In this document: piece after piece, positions 45,240-56,409 of the stretch
Layout of the letters: the number at the start of each line of letters is the position of its first letter
Position numbering within the stretch: position 1 is the first letter of the stretch
Assembly (NCBI GenBank): GCA_030789695.1
Contig: CM061132.1
Span: 161,616,817-161,680,816, forward strand
Length of the DNA: 64,000 bases
Origin: Scilla litardierei
Taxonomy: Eukaryota > Streptophyta > Magnoliopsida > Asparagales > Asparagaceae
Direction: 5' to 3'
Notes under the pieces: generated by a model
The model's database searches: none
Told to the model about the DNA's origin: nothing
What the model saw: only the letters and a program-made list of their open reading frames with translations
Program-made: the position numbers and the translations under genes

Positions 45240-45840
45240 TCAAATTTTCGACCACCAGAAGTTCGAGTTCCACAACGGAAGCGACCACCATCATCTGCTC
45301 AGCAACGTCAACTACTCCCTCCTCAGCAGCAAGTGTACCAGCAGACTCCACGACAGGCGCCCCAGAGACGCCAAGCTTATACCATGATAGTGGAAGAAGC
45401 CGAAGCTACGGGCCAAGTAATCACTGGTATGTGATTTTTCACTAAGCTACATACTCTAATATTTAGAAATCGTAAGTTTAGACTTGATTCTCATCACGGT
45501 AGGTACCGTCTTAATAGCCGGTAAACCTGCCCTCACACTGTTCGACTCAGGAGCTACACATTGCTTCTTGGCCAGTCGTTTCGTTCAAACACATGCCATC
45601 ACTGTTGAACCTCTGACTCCCGTTGGAAGGTCGAGACCGCTGGTGGTTCACTACCGGTAGCTAGCGGATGCCTCCAATGATCTGTTGTGTTTTGTAGACG
45701 AGATCTCTTTGCCGACTTCTTGGGATGGACTGGTTGAGATCATTTCATGCCACCATTGACTGTCGTCAAAGGAGGGTAGAAATCGATATACCCAATCATC
45801 CAAAGTTCGTGTTCCTCAGCAAAAGCCGATCAGAAGGACC
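45240..45840 (+). pseudogene. Tekay B gag tail and protease remnant
   Basis: The glutamine-rich end of gag (QRRQAYTMIVEEAEATGQ, about 45370-45416) leads to VITG, then a predicted 76-base intron (45427-45502). Protease follows with TLFDSGATHCFLASRF at about 45535. Further protease blocks (FRDEIS-like, GMDWLR, HPKFVF) continue but are broken by short deletions. Reverse transcriptase and integrase are absent. Upstream 44718-45239 holds a short leader and no gag core. Confidence 0.75.
45427..45502 (+). other. Predicted 76-base gag-pol intron, Tekay B
   Basis: Donor GTATGT directly after the first base of the Gly codon in VITG, acceptor CACGGTAG. Retention gives VITG, Met, stop. Splicing continues into TVLIAGKPALTLFDSGA. 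Confidence 0.7.
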
Positions 45841-46320
45841 AGTGGAGTATCGAGCCAGACCCAACGTGTAGGCTGTTGCATTTTTGCATCCTTCTTGAGC
45901 TCGTGTTTCTTTTCAAACCCCACTTTCATCTTGTACCCAAATTTCCATGTGTTTGTATCCTTTTCCCACCTACCACCTCCTCCGCAATGACGGGCCTACA
46001 CGATGATCGCAGAAAATGTCGAAGCTATCGACCAGGTGATTGGAGGTATGAATTATTGCTTTTGATATTATACTCGTTCATTTGCAATCAGTATATCATC
46101 GTAGCTATTATAATAGCTATTGTGATGTCAATAGTAAGTATTCATGAATTCATCTCTTGTTTTCTTAATGATGTGATATCACGTTTTATTTCATGCTATT
46201 AACAACTTATTTTCCTATGTCGTGGTCGTTCGTCAAACCTTCCGGTCGATCGTTTGAATTGCTTAGGCGATTACCGATCTTCTGAATTCCGAGGACGGAA
46301 TTATTTTAAGGAGGGTAGAA

Positions 46321-49230
46321 TGTAACGGCCTGTATTTTTCAAACACTTCAAATACGTACTTAACGTATTTTTATTCTAAATCTTCTTTATAATGGTTGGT
46401 TAGGAGTTGTATATCAAAACTGATTTCAAAAAATTCTTTTAAAAATATTTTAGAGCACTAGACTTATCGTATTGTGTTTCAGCAATTTCGGATTTCCTCA
46501 AATGCCCAAAACATTTCTGTTAAAATTCATCTTCCAAAATTACCGTTTTGATTCGACGAATTTATTTTCTATTCAAACGTATTCAAAACGTTTTCAACTT
46601 CTACAATAGCATCCTATTATCATTTAGGGCTTCCCACATTAATCTCGTAATTTTCGGTTATCGTTTCAGCCTAGAACCCGCAGACCCGCTTCTAAACGTT
46701 TTGGCCAAAAACCTGTACTTCCGTAGCTCAAATCCCAGAACGGATCTTGTATTCGCGATCCTCGCGACGATACGATCCTGTGGGTATGTTTTCGTAATTT
46801 TTCGGAGTCGATTGCAAAAACGTGTCTGTATTTCACCGCTTTGCTAATTACATTCACTAACGACTATTTTACAGTTTACTGATTACCTTTTACTAATTGA
46901 ATTTTACCTCTAATAAATCTAGATCTACCCCTAATCATTTCCATATCCCCACCCCCCATTAACCCACCTCCCAAATATTGGTAGATCCAACCGTAGGTGT
47001 TATGGCTATCATTATTATTATTAATATCAATTTTATTACATTATATCTATTCCCTACTCTATATATATCTCTCTACCCTGCTCTTTCATTTTCAACCCAA
47101 ACACACAGTGGTAATCTCTCCTTCCCCGTTCAAATAACCCAACCCACTCCCACACCCTCTCTCCCTTATTAATTTCGAAAGCCAGGCAACTCTCTCGCTT
47201 TCTCTCTCTCAATCGCTCTCCCGCTCTCTATCTCATCTCTCCCGCCCTCTCTCGCCGTTCCCCGGAGGCGCACGCCGCCCGCCCTCCGAGAGCCCGCCTC
47301 CTTGACGCCGCAGTGCCCGGAGCTCCCCCGAACAGCGACGAGGCTTCTCGCCCAAGCTCAAGACGCCGCTCGCCCAGCCTCCGGCCCCCGCCTGCGTCCC
47401 CGAGTCCCCACCTCGCCGTCGCCGTGTGCACAGCCCCCCACGACCGTCGCCCGCCTGTCCGACCGCCGCCACCGTCCTCCGGTGATCGTCGCCGTCGCCC
47501 AGCACCCGACAGACACCCCCGCCGACGCTGCTCCACCCCACGACCCGCCTCCGCCGTTCCCTCTCCGACGACAGAACCCCCCAGCGCCCGCCGCCGCATC
47601 TCGGGAGCCGCCTGCACCGCCCTAGCCCGCTGCCGCTCCGCCCGCCTCCGCCTCCAGCATCGCCGCCCGCCGTCGTCCGCCCCTCGCCCCCGACCTCGCC
47701 GCCGAGATCCGCCGCCCAGCTCCGCCACAGTCGCCGGCAAAGCCCCCGGGCGATGAACGAGCGGTGGGGTGCGTGAAACTCTCGATGGCAATTCCGTAAT
47801 TACGGAATTTAATTTCGTTTTTCATTTTTAAATAATTATTAATAGGGTTTAATGGGGTTTAATCCATAACTAATTATACAGGGACCGGAAAAATGTGCGG
47901 ATAGCTCTAGAAAATCAGAAACGATATTCCGGACCCAATGGCGCTAGTCTCACTGCGAGCAGACGCCTACTTTCCCCAGAATCGTTTTTTTGAACCTAAA
48001 ATTTAAATACGTATAAATCTTTTTAAAAATCGTAACTCGCTGTTTTCACTCACAATAATACGTGAGAAAATTATATGTGAAAGTAAACTTCGAGACGGTC
48101 ATTTTGACTGTTCATTTGAGTAATTCCGACGAGTATTGCTCCCGGAACAATTTACGGAAGATACGCGTCACTTAAATAATTTGGGTTTTAAAGCTAGTTT
48201 TGAGTTTCCAAAAATTATAAAAATTACTATAAAATTCAGAAAAATATTCCCTCTTGCAGTAAAACTATTTTTATCATATATAGTCTATATAAAAATTTAG
48301 GACCCTTTTCATCGCCGTTTTAACCAGTTTTAAAATCAGACACTCAACTTAAATAAATAAGAAAATCGGGTATTCTCTAACTAGTTATCTCTTGTGTTTA
48401 CAGGTAGCAAATCTCGTGCATCGACACTAGATCCAGTCCTGGATCACTACCACCCCCTCGAAGATTGTAAGTCACAGTAAATTCTACCCTTAGAAATTTA
48501 GATAGTGTACGTAATGGAAAATAGTGTAATAATTGGAATACCGCATGCTCGAAGCATGGATCGGTGTCTTAGTTGGTGGACTTCAAATCATTGCTCAAGA
48601 CTAACATTCTCTCTTGAGGTTTCTGCCTTGACTTTTCAACAAGCGAAGATCTTTGAAGTGTTGTTAATGCATGTGAACAGCTTTACTTTTGGAACAACAG
48701 ATTGACATATCGTATTGCAACACAGTGACTGAGTGATATACTGCACTGACATCATACTGCTGGAATGTCATATTGAAATTGAATGATTAAAAGTAGTTAG
48801 CACTGCACCGGGTTTTGGGGTAACTTATAATTGCGGAAGTGCTGGGAGCGACTAGTCCAGACTTTGTTGTCACCGTGCGGGTTCTAGCAACCCATAACAG
48901 TGCCGGTGACAACCATCACAGATCACAGTTCACAGTTCACAGATTATTGCATAGTTCTCAGAGATTGGTTCGCCCGGGTAGCACCCGCGGCAAGAGTTGG
49001 CCTCTTGGTTGCTCACTGTACTTCCCGTTATAAGTCACAAACTAGAATAGGCACAGTTACTCTCATTATTGCTATTGTCATTGCTCGGTCACCTTTACTT
49101 TACTTGTCACCCTTGCATGCTTGACAGATGTACTTTACTTATTGCACTTGCATGCTTGGTCTGTCCCTACTTTACTTTCCGCACTTGTTTACTATTTAAT
49201 GCTCCATATTTGTGCACTCCTCTTTTTCTA
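46321..49230 (+). repeat. 3' LTR of Tekay B, truncated (2910 bp)
   Basis: Aligns with 41433-44340 of the 5' LTR almost without change, then stops abruptly. The sequence that follows belongs to the flanking Tekay A LTR. Confidence 0.9.
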
Positions 49231-49314
49231 CAATTCCTCGTGGGTAATACATGTCACACAATTAACATGCCATTTTCCAAGTTTCTTCATTCTTAAGTTC
49301 ATTCAGGCAATTTA
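49231..49314. repeat. 84 bp duplicated copy of the left flank at the broken right end
   Basis: Copy of 41349-41432, the 84 bases immediately left of Tekay B, placed right of the truncated 3' LTR and followed by the next base of the target LTR. It is far longer than the 4-6 bp duplication made by integrase. Confidence 0.85.
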
Positions 49315-50727
49315 ACAAACATATAATGAGCGCCACATAAATGAAGAGAATCATGTCACCAATTTTTGTAACAAATAGCATAACTAATCTTACATACATG
49401 CATCAACATCATTCATGCATTTGGAGTGAAAAATTAGCAATATCACACAAGTCCAATTTCGCCCAACACCCTTCAACATACTGAAATTGCATGAACAGAT
49501 AGAAAAAAACAGCATTTTTAACCCATGTATTTTGAGAATTTGACAAATCTCAAAGAATGAAAGTTGGATATATTATAGTTCTGAGTTCACCCATAACATT
49601 TCAGACAAAAATATGAAGTATTGGATTTATAGTGAATTATTTGGTAAAGGGTGTCAAAACTGTTCTGCAGACAGATTTCTATGTCTGTGTTCAAAGCCAA
49701 TTTTGGGCATATTATAGCCAGAATTTCGACATAAGATTCGCGATGGACTTTGAGAAAAATTTATTATCTTTCTAACAAGACCAAAATCAACAAATTCCAA
49801 GATGTGTGCAGGTAGTGGTGCTTAGTTTACTGAAATGTGTACAGCTTGACAGAATTCCTGGCATGTTGTACAATTCGAATTTTTACCCTAATTTCCAGTT
49901 CGAATCAGAGAACGTGATGAACATGAAAGTTTCTCATAACTACGAGATAAATATCATATAAAATTTTCAGAGCATTCCTAATAGCCAATTAATCCCAGAA
50001 CTCAGCTAAAGTTTCAGCAAATTTCAGGCATGCATCAAGATTCCTAGTTCTACAACATTCTTCCCAAAATTTCAGAGAAAACTCATACATATAAGATGCT
50101 TTCCATCATTTATAATTAGAGTAGGAGAGTGAAGAGTTCCCACCTCTTTGGAGCTTCAAGAATGGTTGATGGTTTGAGTAGTAGCCCTCTCCTTCTCATT
50201 CTCCTTCTCCTCTTCCTATTCGTCTTCTTCTTCTTCTTCTTTCTTCTCTTCCCTTTTCTTTTCCCCTTTTTTTTCCCTAGCTAATTTCAGCCATGGGCTG
50301 AAAATAATGGAGAGAGGGGGAGAGAAAGGGACCTAGGAGAGGGGAGAGGGGTGGGGGGTTATGGTGTAGGGTGAGGGGAGAGATGGGGGGGTTAGGTGTA
50401 CTAGGTATGACAACTTAGTGCCATACTCTATTTTTCTTTTCATTTCTTTTTTTTTCTTTCTTTTTTTTTTCAAAATTAGCCATCCAAATGCTTGATTTTA
50501 TTACAAGTTTGCCATTGCAAATATCTCATTTCCCTTTTTCACAATAACCCTTCACTTTAAGAAATTTGACTTAAACCCAATCTTACAATGATACCCTCAT
50601 TTGGGTATAAATGAAAAATCGAGGGGCAATTTGCAAATCTCTCCATTCCCCGGGATTGGTGTGCACATGTACGAGAAACTTGGATGAATTTAACATTACT
50701 TAGTATTTGCACACTAGGGTTGTTACA
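49315..50727 (-). repeat. 5' LTR of Tekay A, outer part
   Basis: Matches about 34053-35468 of the left LTR. Ends GGTTGTTACA, then GGCCT. Confidence 0.9.
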
Positions 50728-50732
50728 GGCCT

Positions 50733-52300
50733 GCAGCTAAAAGGGAGGTGGGTTATACCGAGGAAGACCGATAGACAAAACAACCATCCGAAGGGGGCAT
50801 GAATCCAAACCTGTCGAAGGTGACTGACCAGGGAATCCGACAGTACATCCACGGGGGACAACTCCAGAAGGGAACGGTCCCCCGGGGGCACGGCGTCCGC
50901 CGCCGGTCGGTCCACCAGGGCCAAATCGAGACCTGGAACCGAACCCCCGAGAGGATCGGCGAGGCCCGCTGAGGTGCTCGGGAGAACGCAGACAGCCCCC
51001 GAGACCGAGGGGATAGCCGAGGGAGCAGCGGCGCGTGGGCAGCGGCGGCGGTCGTCGCGACTGCCTTCCCGGAATCCGTCGGCGCAACGACAGGAGTCGG
51101 AGGAGAGGCGCGCCCACCATTCTTCCGCGACTTCTTCCCGATGGGGGCAGCGATCGCTAGGGGGGAGCGCTTACGACTCCCGCCCGCAGACGGCCGAGGA
51201 GCCGATCCGGAACCCTCCACAAGGAAAGGGTCGACCCCTGCGGCTTCCCCTCCACGGGCATCCGACGTGACCCGTGGGGGGGGACCTGGCCTCAATCCTT
51301 TCCAAAGGAGGCTCAGATCGGCGCAACTCTTCATCAACAGAGCGGCGAGGCGCCCGTCCAGAAGAGCTCCCGCGGCCCCGGCGAGATCCCAGGCGAATGA
51401 GCTCGTCGACGTCATGAGTGAACTCACGACCAGCCATGCCTGCGAGAGAAGGTGAAATCAGGGTGAGCCAGAGGATAAAAGGAGGGAAGGGAGACAACTA
51501 ACCGGGGGACCACAGAGTGCATTTTAGAAGAAGGTCGTCCAGTAGAGGCCAGACCGACCTCTTCTCGAGAGAAAGTGACGATATGAGACGGGCCGCGGCT
51601 CACTCGGCCTCGGATAAGGTTACCGTCCTGTCGGTGTGTTGCGAACTCCCCCATCCTGTCAAGATCACCGAGACCCGGGGGAAAACAACAAAAACAAAGC
51701 TAGAATCCCAGTTTCCGGACCCAGGGGGCAGACCAAGAAGGCACACTCGGCCCGCGCGGCTCCGGAGGTGCAGCCAAGATCCGAGGCCGACCGTCTGGAT
51801 CCGGTAAAAGTAAAAGAGGAGTGCGAGAGACGGCTCCAGGCCGTGAGTGAGACAAAGCGTAATGAACCCGGTCAACACCGCGACAGAAGACGGCGTCAGT
51901 TGACACATGGCGACTTTCAAGGAGTCAGTGAATTGAATGATAAAGGGGTGGAGAGGGAAGCGTAGCCCCAAATGGAACATCTCGACGTAGACGCCGACCT
52001 CGTTACTCCGCGGGAAGCAGATCCGCTCATCCCCAAAGGGAAGTCGGACGTCATAGGGATAACACAGGTACCTCTCCAATATTTCCCTAGTAACTAAGAA
52101 CGGGGCTGTAGACGACGACCGAAGGATCGAGGGAGGGATGTCCAACCGCTCGGAAGACGAGGCCACATTGACCCCAATGGGATCCGGAAAAGCTTTCTTT
52201 TTCCTTTGTCCGGGACCCCCGGGGACGACGAAGAAACTTCGAGCCCCGAGGGAGGGGCACGATCGGGACCAGGCGTCGGTCCGCCAGGACGCGTATCACC
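50733..52300 (-). pseudogene. Antisense accessory ORF of Tat element, N-terminal part (Transposase_28-like)
   Basis: The minus-strand frame from about 52297 down to 51503 contains ILERYLCYPYDVRLPFGDER, GVYVEMFHLGLRFPLHPF and VLTGFITLCLTHGLEPS. This pattern is annotated as the putative gypsy-type transposon domain (Pfam PF04195, Transposase_28; from recall). It has one in-frame stop at 51600-51602. A possible 63-base intron (51440-51502, GTTAGT to CTCGCAG) is followed by MAGREFTHDVDEL and basic, alanine- and serine-rich sequence with further frame changes. The gene runs opposite to gag, beside the 3' LTR. The start codon was not resolved. Function is unknown; the domain is not a proven transposase. 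Confidence 0.7.
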
Positions 52301-52667
52301 TATTCTAAGCATGGCCATGGCCGGAGGTAAAGGATGGAAGAGTTACCTTGATCAAAGCTGGGGAAAAGACAAAGGTTGGAAGGAAGAAGCTGTTGGGACG
52401 AAGATCAAGAAGGAATGAGCGCGAAAGAGTTGAAGCCCGAGGGATTGAAACGCATATATAGAGGGCAACGGGGGGATCTGAACCGTCAGGAGAAGGCACA
52501 CGGCGACATCAAAACGGCGGTAATGCTTCGAAAACTGCACCAGCGGAAGTTCAAACGGAGCGGCAATAATGACATTCATTTAATGGCGGGGCCTCGACTG
52601 ACGCATCCATCGGGTCACGAAAGAGTCACATCACCCGAACCGAACCGACGGAAGCCGAACGGTCCAG

Positions 52668-52681
52668 GCGATGGGGGCAAT
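52668..52681 (+). other. Polypurine tract of Tat element 2
   Basis: GCGATGGGGGCAAT directly before the right LTR. Confidence 0.75.
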
Positions 52682-53578
52682 TGTTACGACTAATATCAAC
52701 GAGCCCGAAACACAACGGCCCACGGCCCGACCTCATAGGAGAAGCCCACTAGGGAAGACGGGCCCGCCCGAAAGAGGCCCACGGACGGAGCAGAAGTCCC
52801 AGCCACCTTGTCCTCGGGTACGCCCGACTGGCCCCCATTCGGCCGGATTAACCGTCCCTCTGAATCCGCGATCCCATGATGGCCATTAACGGACCCGTTA
52901 ATGGGCCACCTCACCACGACGCGAGAAGGGGAGGAGGTGGAGGCGGATGGTGGGGACGTGAGAGGAGGCATGACGTGGGGCAATCAGGAAGAACCCTATA
53001 AGGGGAAGGCCAGGACGACGAAGAAGAGGGGGAAACTCAGGTAACCCACACAGAGGTACTCCATCAACGACCTAGGCTTTCGCCACTCCATTTCCTCCCT
53101 CCCTCAATACTCGCGCCGCCTGGGTTGACGTTCCGGCTTCTTCACAAGCCGGATCTCCCCCGCCGAGTATCATTTCAGATCCTGATCTGACTTAGGCATC
53201 GGAGGGGCTTTGGCCGGAACCTAGGTCCGGCCTCTCTGACGAATTTCTTCATCTGTCCAGGAAGAAGACATCCGAGACGCAGAGGCTACCCCTCGGCGTC
53301 GGTCGGCCATCACCGACGCAGTCGCCAGGAGGACGACTGATCGAGCACCGACTCAATCGCAAGGCGCCGAGGCTACCCCTCGACGCGGATACGACCGAGG
53401 CCGAGCCCGACCCGACCGAGGCCGAGCGCGACTCACCGAGCCGAGGCTTCCCCTCAGCTCTCCCACGCCGAGTACAAGCGGACTCGGCGAACCCAAGGGA
53501 CCCCCAAACCGGCCCCTTGACCACGTTGACCACACATCTGACGGTCAACGAGCAGTGGTGAGAAAACACCCGTAAACA
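52682..53578 (+). repeat. 3' LTR of Tat element 2 (897 bp)
   Basis: Nearly identical to 18593-19488, and followed by the target-site copy CCAAT at 53579-53583. Confidence 0.92.
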
Positions 53579-54308
53579 CCAATAAAGTGAAAGGAACCAG
53601 ATAAATATGAGGTATTGCCCTAAATAAAATGAGGAGGAGGTAGGCAGCCCGGGGGTGAGGTGCGTGAGGTGATAACATCCCGTGGGACCCAGCTTTGTGT
53701 GAGATTCCAACGAAATCCCTGTGTTTTGCGGAGAAAACAAAAGGACGAGATTCTCATTTTTTGCCGCCACCTTAGCCAAGACTCCCAAATCAAAATTCTA
53801 GCAAACGAATAGTCCACATAGAAAGAGGGACGAGAATCCACCCTATAGTGCATTGAACAACGCTAATTTATCACTTTCTCCCCCACTTTCTAGCAAAATA
53901 ACAATGCTAATTCTGCCAGTTTTACTCCGTCACATGTGTGTGATCTATGATACGTGCGACAAATTTTCAGTCACCGCCTCATCTCCCGCCATTGTAATTT
54001 GTACGGCCCAAGCCAAAATCGAATGGACCCCTTTTAGATCCAAAATTAAAAAAACAAATAAAAATAAAATACATTTTCCCTCCGTTTTCTAATTTTAATT
54101 TTTTTTTTAGCCGCCTTCTCTCAGAAGGAACCATACCCATTATCCAACACTGTTCCCCTTTAATAATCACTTCAACGAGTAATCCATCGATCCATCGATC
54201 AAGAAAAGAACACGATCAGTTCATCTGAGCTTTTCCTCAAATCTCCGAACCTAGGGTTTCTTATTTTTTTATGTTTTTTCCATTTATTATTCCTTTTAAT
54301 CGATCGGT
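53579..54308. other. Upstream region of the BRCT gene
   Basis: Contains the right target-site copy and then about 725 bp up to the start codon. Pre-insertion sequence continued directly from 18592. The region is AT-rich near the gene; no convincing TATA box was picked. 53584-53700 may be the tail of the LTR relic noted before 18593. Confidence 0.4.
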
Positions 54309-54780
54309 ATGCTGACGAGCCGAAGCGGTTCCAGTTCGAACAGCGGCGACAAGATCTTTAATGGCGTTAGGTTTGTTCTCTTTGGATTCGATTCGGTCTC
54401 CGAAGCTCAGGTGTGCTTTTGTGCCATTTCCCCTTTTAAATCCGTGAAAATTTGTTCTATTTTTTTATTAGATTCATTTCGACGTCAATGATTTTACTTC
54501 AATTTCAGTACCGTGCTGAGCTTGTACGGAGAGGAGCAACTGATGTTGGTAAATATGATCATAGCTGCACTCATGTGATCGTTTCGGGTCGTGTTTATGT
54601 AAGTTCGTTTTTTTGTGCTGATTATTGTAGTTTTATTTTCGGTTTTTATAATGTAAATGTAAAAAAATTGTGTAGGATGATCCCGTTTGTGTTGCTGCGA
54701 GAGAAGATGGGAAAATACTTGTTACCGAACTTTGGATTGATGATAGTTTGGATTTTGGCATATTAGCTGATGCTAGCCGG
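54309..54780 (+). CDS. BRCT-domain protein, exons 1-3 (At4g02110-like), gene continues beyond window
   Basis: Exons 54309-54410, 54509-54598 and 54676-54780 have GT-AG introns, all phase 0, and give 99 residues. They form an N-terminal BRCT domain: FNGVRFVLFGFDSVSEAQ, a RRGATDVGKYDHSCTHVIV block, DPVCVAAREDGK and the conserved Trp in ELWIDDSLDFG. The pattern follows the plant protein At4g02110. BRCT domains bind phosphopeptides or other BRCT domains in DNA-damage response and transcription; this protein's own role is not settled. The next exon, expected to open with a YRPL-type motif, was not found in the window. Intron 3 therefore spans at least 9.2 kb, filled largely by the TRIM and the Reina element. 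Confidence 0.82.
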
Positions 54781-55954
54781 GTTAGTTTACAGTAAAAAAA
54801 TTTTGTTTTTTTGTTCATTTCAGATGAAGATTCAGTTATAATTATATGCTAAACGAAAAAGGTTTGTTGCATTTGTTTCATTTTTCTGTTGTTGCACTTG
54901 ACTTTTAATTCTTTTTCCTACTGGGAAGTATGCCGGCTCAATGTGTGTCATAAACAATTCATGCACATGGCTTTATAGTAGTGTTGACAACATGTTGAGA
55001 AAGCACATCTGAATGAATCACAGTGTTAGAAGCTTGGTGGGTAATGATATTCATGAAATATAAGGCAATGCAATACAGTGAATGGTATTGAAATGCAATG
55101 AATGACGGTGCGCTAAAATAAAAAGGAAGTGAAATGCATTGCTAAAGTTAAGGTGCATGAAAAATGAAGGCTATGATAAATTTTTTGATCAGGCTGGTTT
55201 AAGATGTAACCTCTTCTTTATCGGTTGGCTTCTTTTACAGCTTTCATGGTTATTTTGCATCTACGCCCTTCCTCACATGATCATGCAGGTGCCTCCTTTC
55301 CGTAGGAAATGACCATTTTTAAAAGATCAAAGACGGTATGCAATGGCTCCCCATATTCCATTAAAAAGAGCTTAATGAAACATAAAGGTTTAGGTTTTTG
55401 CCACCGGCAAAAAAATACTCATAAAACCAGCTTCATGGAAAAACAAAATAACTCTTATTATTTACCCATGAACTATGATGAAACCACCGAGGTTGACATA
55501 AGAGGAGGTCAGTAGGTGGCTTCAGCTGTTGTGTTGTGGTTGCTTATACGAGGATGCAGTGTTTGAGGTTGCCTTGTGCTTGAACTAGTTAAGTGAGATA
55601 TATAGATTTCGAAATGCATTTGTTATCGGGACAATGAGTCGCTCTATGGTGGGTATGTAAATGCTAAAGCTAAGTTGTTAAGATGGGAGGGCTGTTGGTT
55701 TGTTGGTTGCATAGATAACACCTTCTTTGATGTCAAGCTCAGTAGGGAACGGTTCAAACTAAGTTGGATCAGACCATAAAATGAAGGTCGAACCACATTG
55801 GGGAGAGATGCACCTTGCTTTTTAACTTTTACTAGGAATCGTGTTTGCAGAGGTGTTACTTGAGCAAAATGGCTTCCTTTATGACTTCTATATGTTATCA
55901 TTTGCCATAAGATTTAAACAATAAATTGTAAGAGTTTTATTTATAATCTCTTCC
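54781..55954. other. Intron 3 of BRCT gene, first part
   Basis: AT-rich sequence without a recognisable exon. Short ORFs at 55309-55515 and 55644-55901 show no domain. Confidence 0.5.
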
Positions 55955-56409
55955 TGTCAAGAATAATAGTCTCACATCTAATAAAATTAAAAAGTTGATT
56001 ATAAATTTGTAGTTTGGCTTTTACCAATGTGCTTAAGATTGTAGATTGGATATGATTTCAAGTACCAATTTATGGCTTCACCTAAATAATCTTGGGTTTC
56101 CATTTATATTCTAACTCTGATATGGTATCAGGGCTATGAAAATTATGGTTGGTTATTGTGTATTGCTATTCTGCTACAATATTGCTTTACAATTTTAGAG
56201 ATCAATTCATCTTGAGTTTAAGGGGAATGTTAAGAATAATAGTTTCTCATTGGATTAAATACAAAAATTGATTACCATACATTAGTAGTTATGCCTATGC
56301 TCAAAGGCTTAAACTTTCAGGGCGGATATGGTTTCAACTACTGATTTGTGATTTCACTAATATAAAATAATAACAGGCTTCTGTTTATATTCTAACTCTC
56401 ACTCTGATA
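55955..56409 (+). mobile_element. TRIM (miniature LTR retrotransposon, about 455 bp)
   Basis: Two diverged direct repeats, 55955-56122 and 56228-56409, begin TGTYAAGAATAATAGT and end near TTCTAACTCT...GATA. A primer site TGGTATCAGGGC (56123-56134, one base from the initiator tRNA-Met type) follows the first. A purine tract TTTAAGGGGAA precedes the second. Flanks are CTTCC (55950-55954) and CTTAC (56410-56414), four of five matching. The interior is about 105 bp with no coding capacity, which defines a TRIM. Confidence 0.72.

Larger units (their letters stand above)
41433..49230 (+). mobile_element. Tekay-like internally deleted element (Tekay B), nested in Tekay A LTR
   Basis: The 5' LTR 41433-44717 (3285 bp, TGTAACG to CGTTACA) and 3' LTR 46321-49230 are near-identical, differing mainly by a few one-base indels. 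The 3' LTR stops at 49230 and lacks the last 377 bp. The interior is only 1.6 kb. It keeps a gag tail, a gag-pol intron and a protease piece, and the polypurine tract TTTAAGGAGGGTAGAA (46305-46320). It is a large-LTR, pol-less derivative, young by its LTRs. The right boundary is not an intact element end. Confidence 0.88.
32896..50727 (-). mobile_element. Tekay-type chromovirus (Tekay A), minus strand, with nested insert
   Basis: The left LTR 32896-35468 (2573 bp) and right LTR 40275-50727 start TGTCACGCCCCGCTGTCC on the plus strand and end GGTTGTTACA. They are flanked by GGCCT at 32891-32895 and 50728-50732. The right LTR is split by another element at 41433-49314. The interior on the minus strand reads gag, intron, protease, reverse transcriptase, RNase H, integrase and a chromodomain-like tail. 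The polypurine tract is at 35469-35482. Without the insert it is about 10 kb. Pol is damaged but gag is intact. Confidence 0.92.
18593..53578 (+). mobile_element. Tat-like non-autonomous gypsy element, expanded to 35 kb by nested insertions
   Basis: The left LTR (18593-19488) and right LTR (52682-53578) belong together. Both begin TGTTACGACTAATATCAACG and end CCGTAAACA, and they are flanked by CCAAT at 18588-18592 and 53579-53583. The left LTR is followed by the primer site and the right LTR is preceded by a polypurine tract. Removing the three direct inserts leaves about 7.5 kb: gag in sense, a hairpin array, non-coding DNA and an antisense accessory ORF next to the 3' LTR. No protease, reverse transcriptase or integrase remains in the reconstructed interior, so movement would need a helper. 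Antisense accessory ORFs and UTR tandem repeats are known features of the Tat lineage. Confidence 0.9.

Noticed and set aside
50733..52300. Calling the Transposase_28-like antisense ORF a DNA transposase
   Set aside because: The domain name is historical. No catalytic triad or terminal inverted repeats are visible, and its position fits a Tat accessory ORF.
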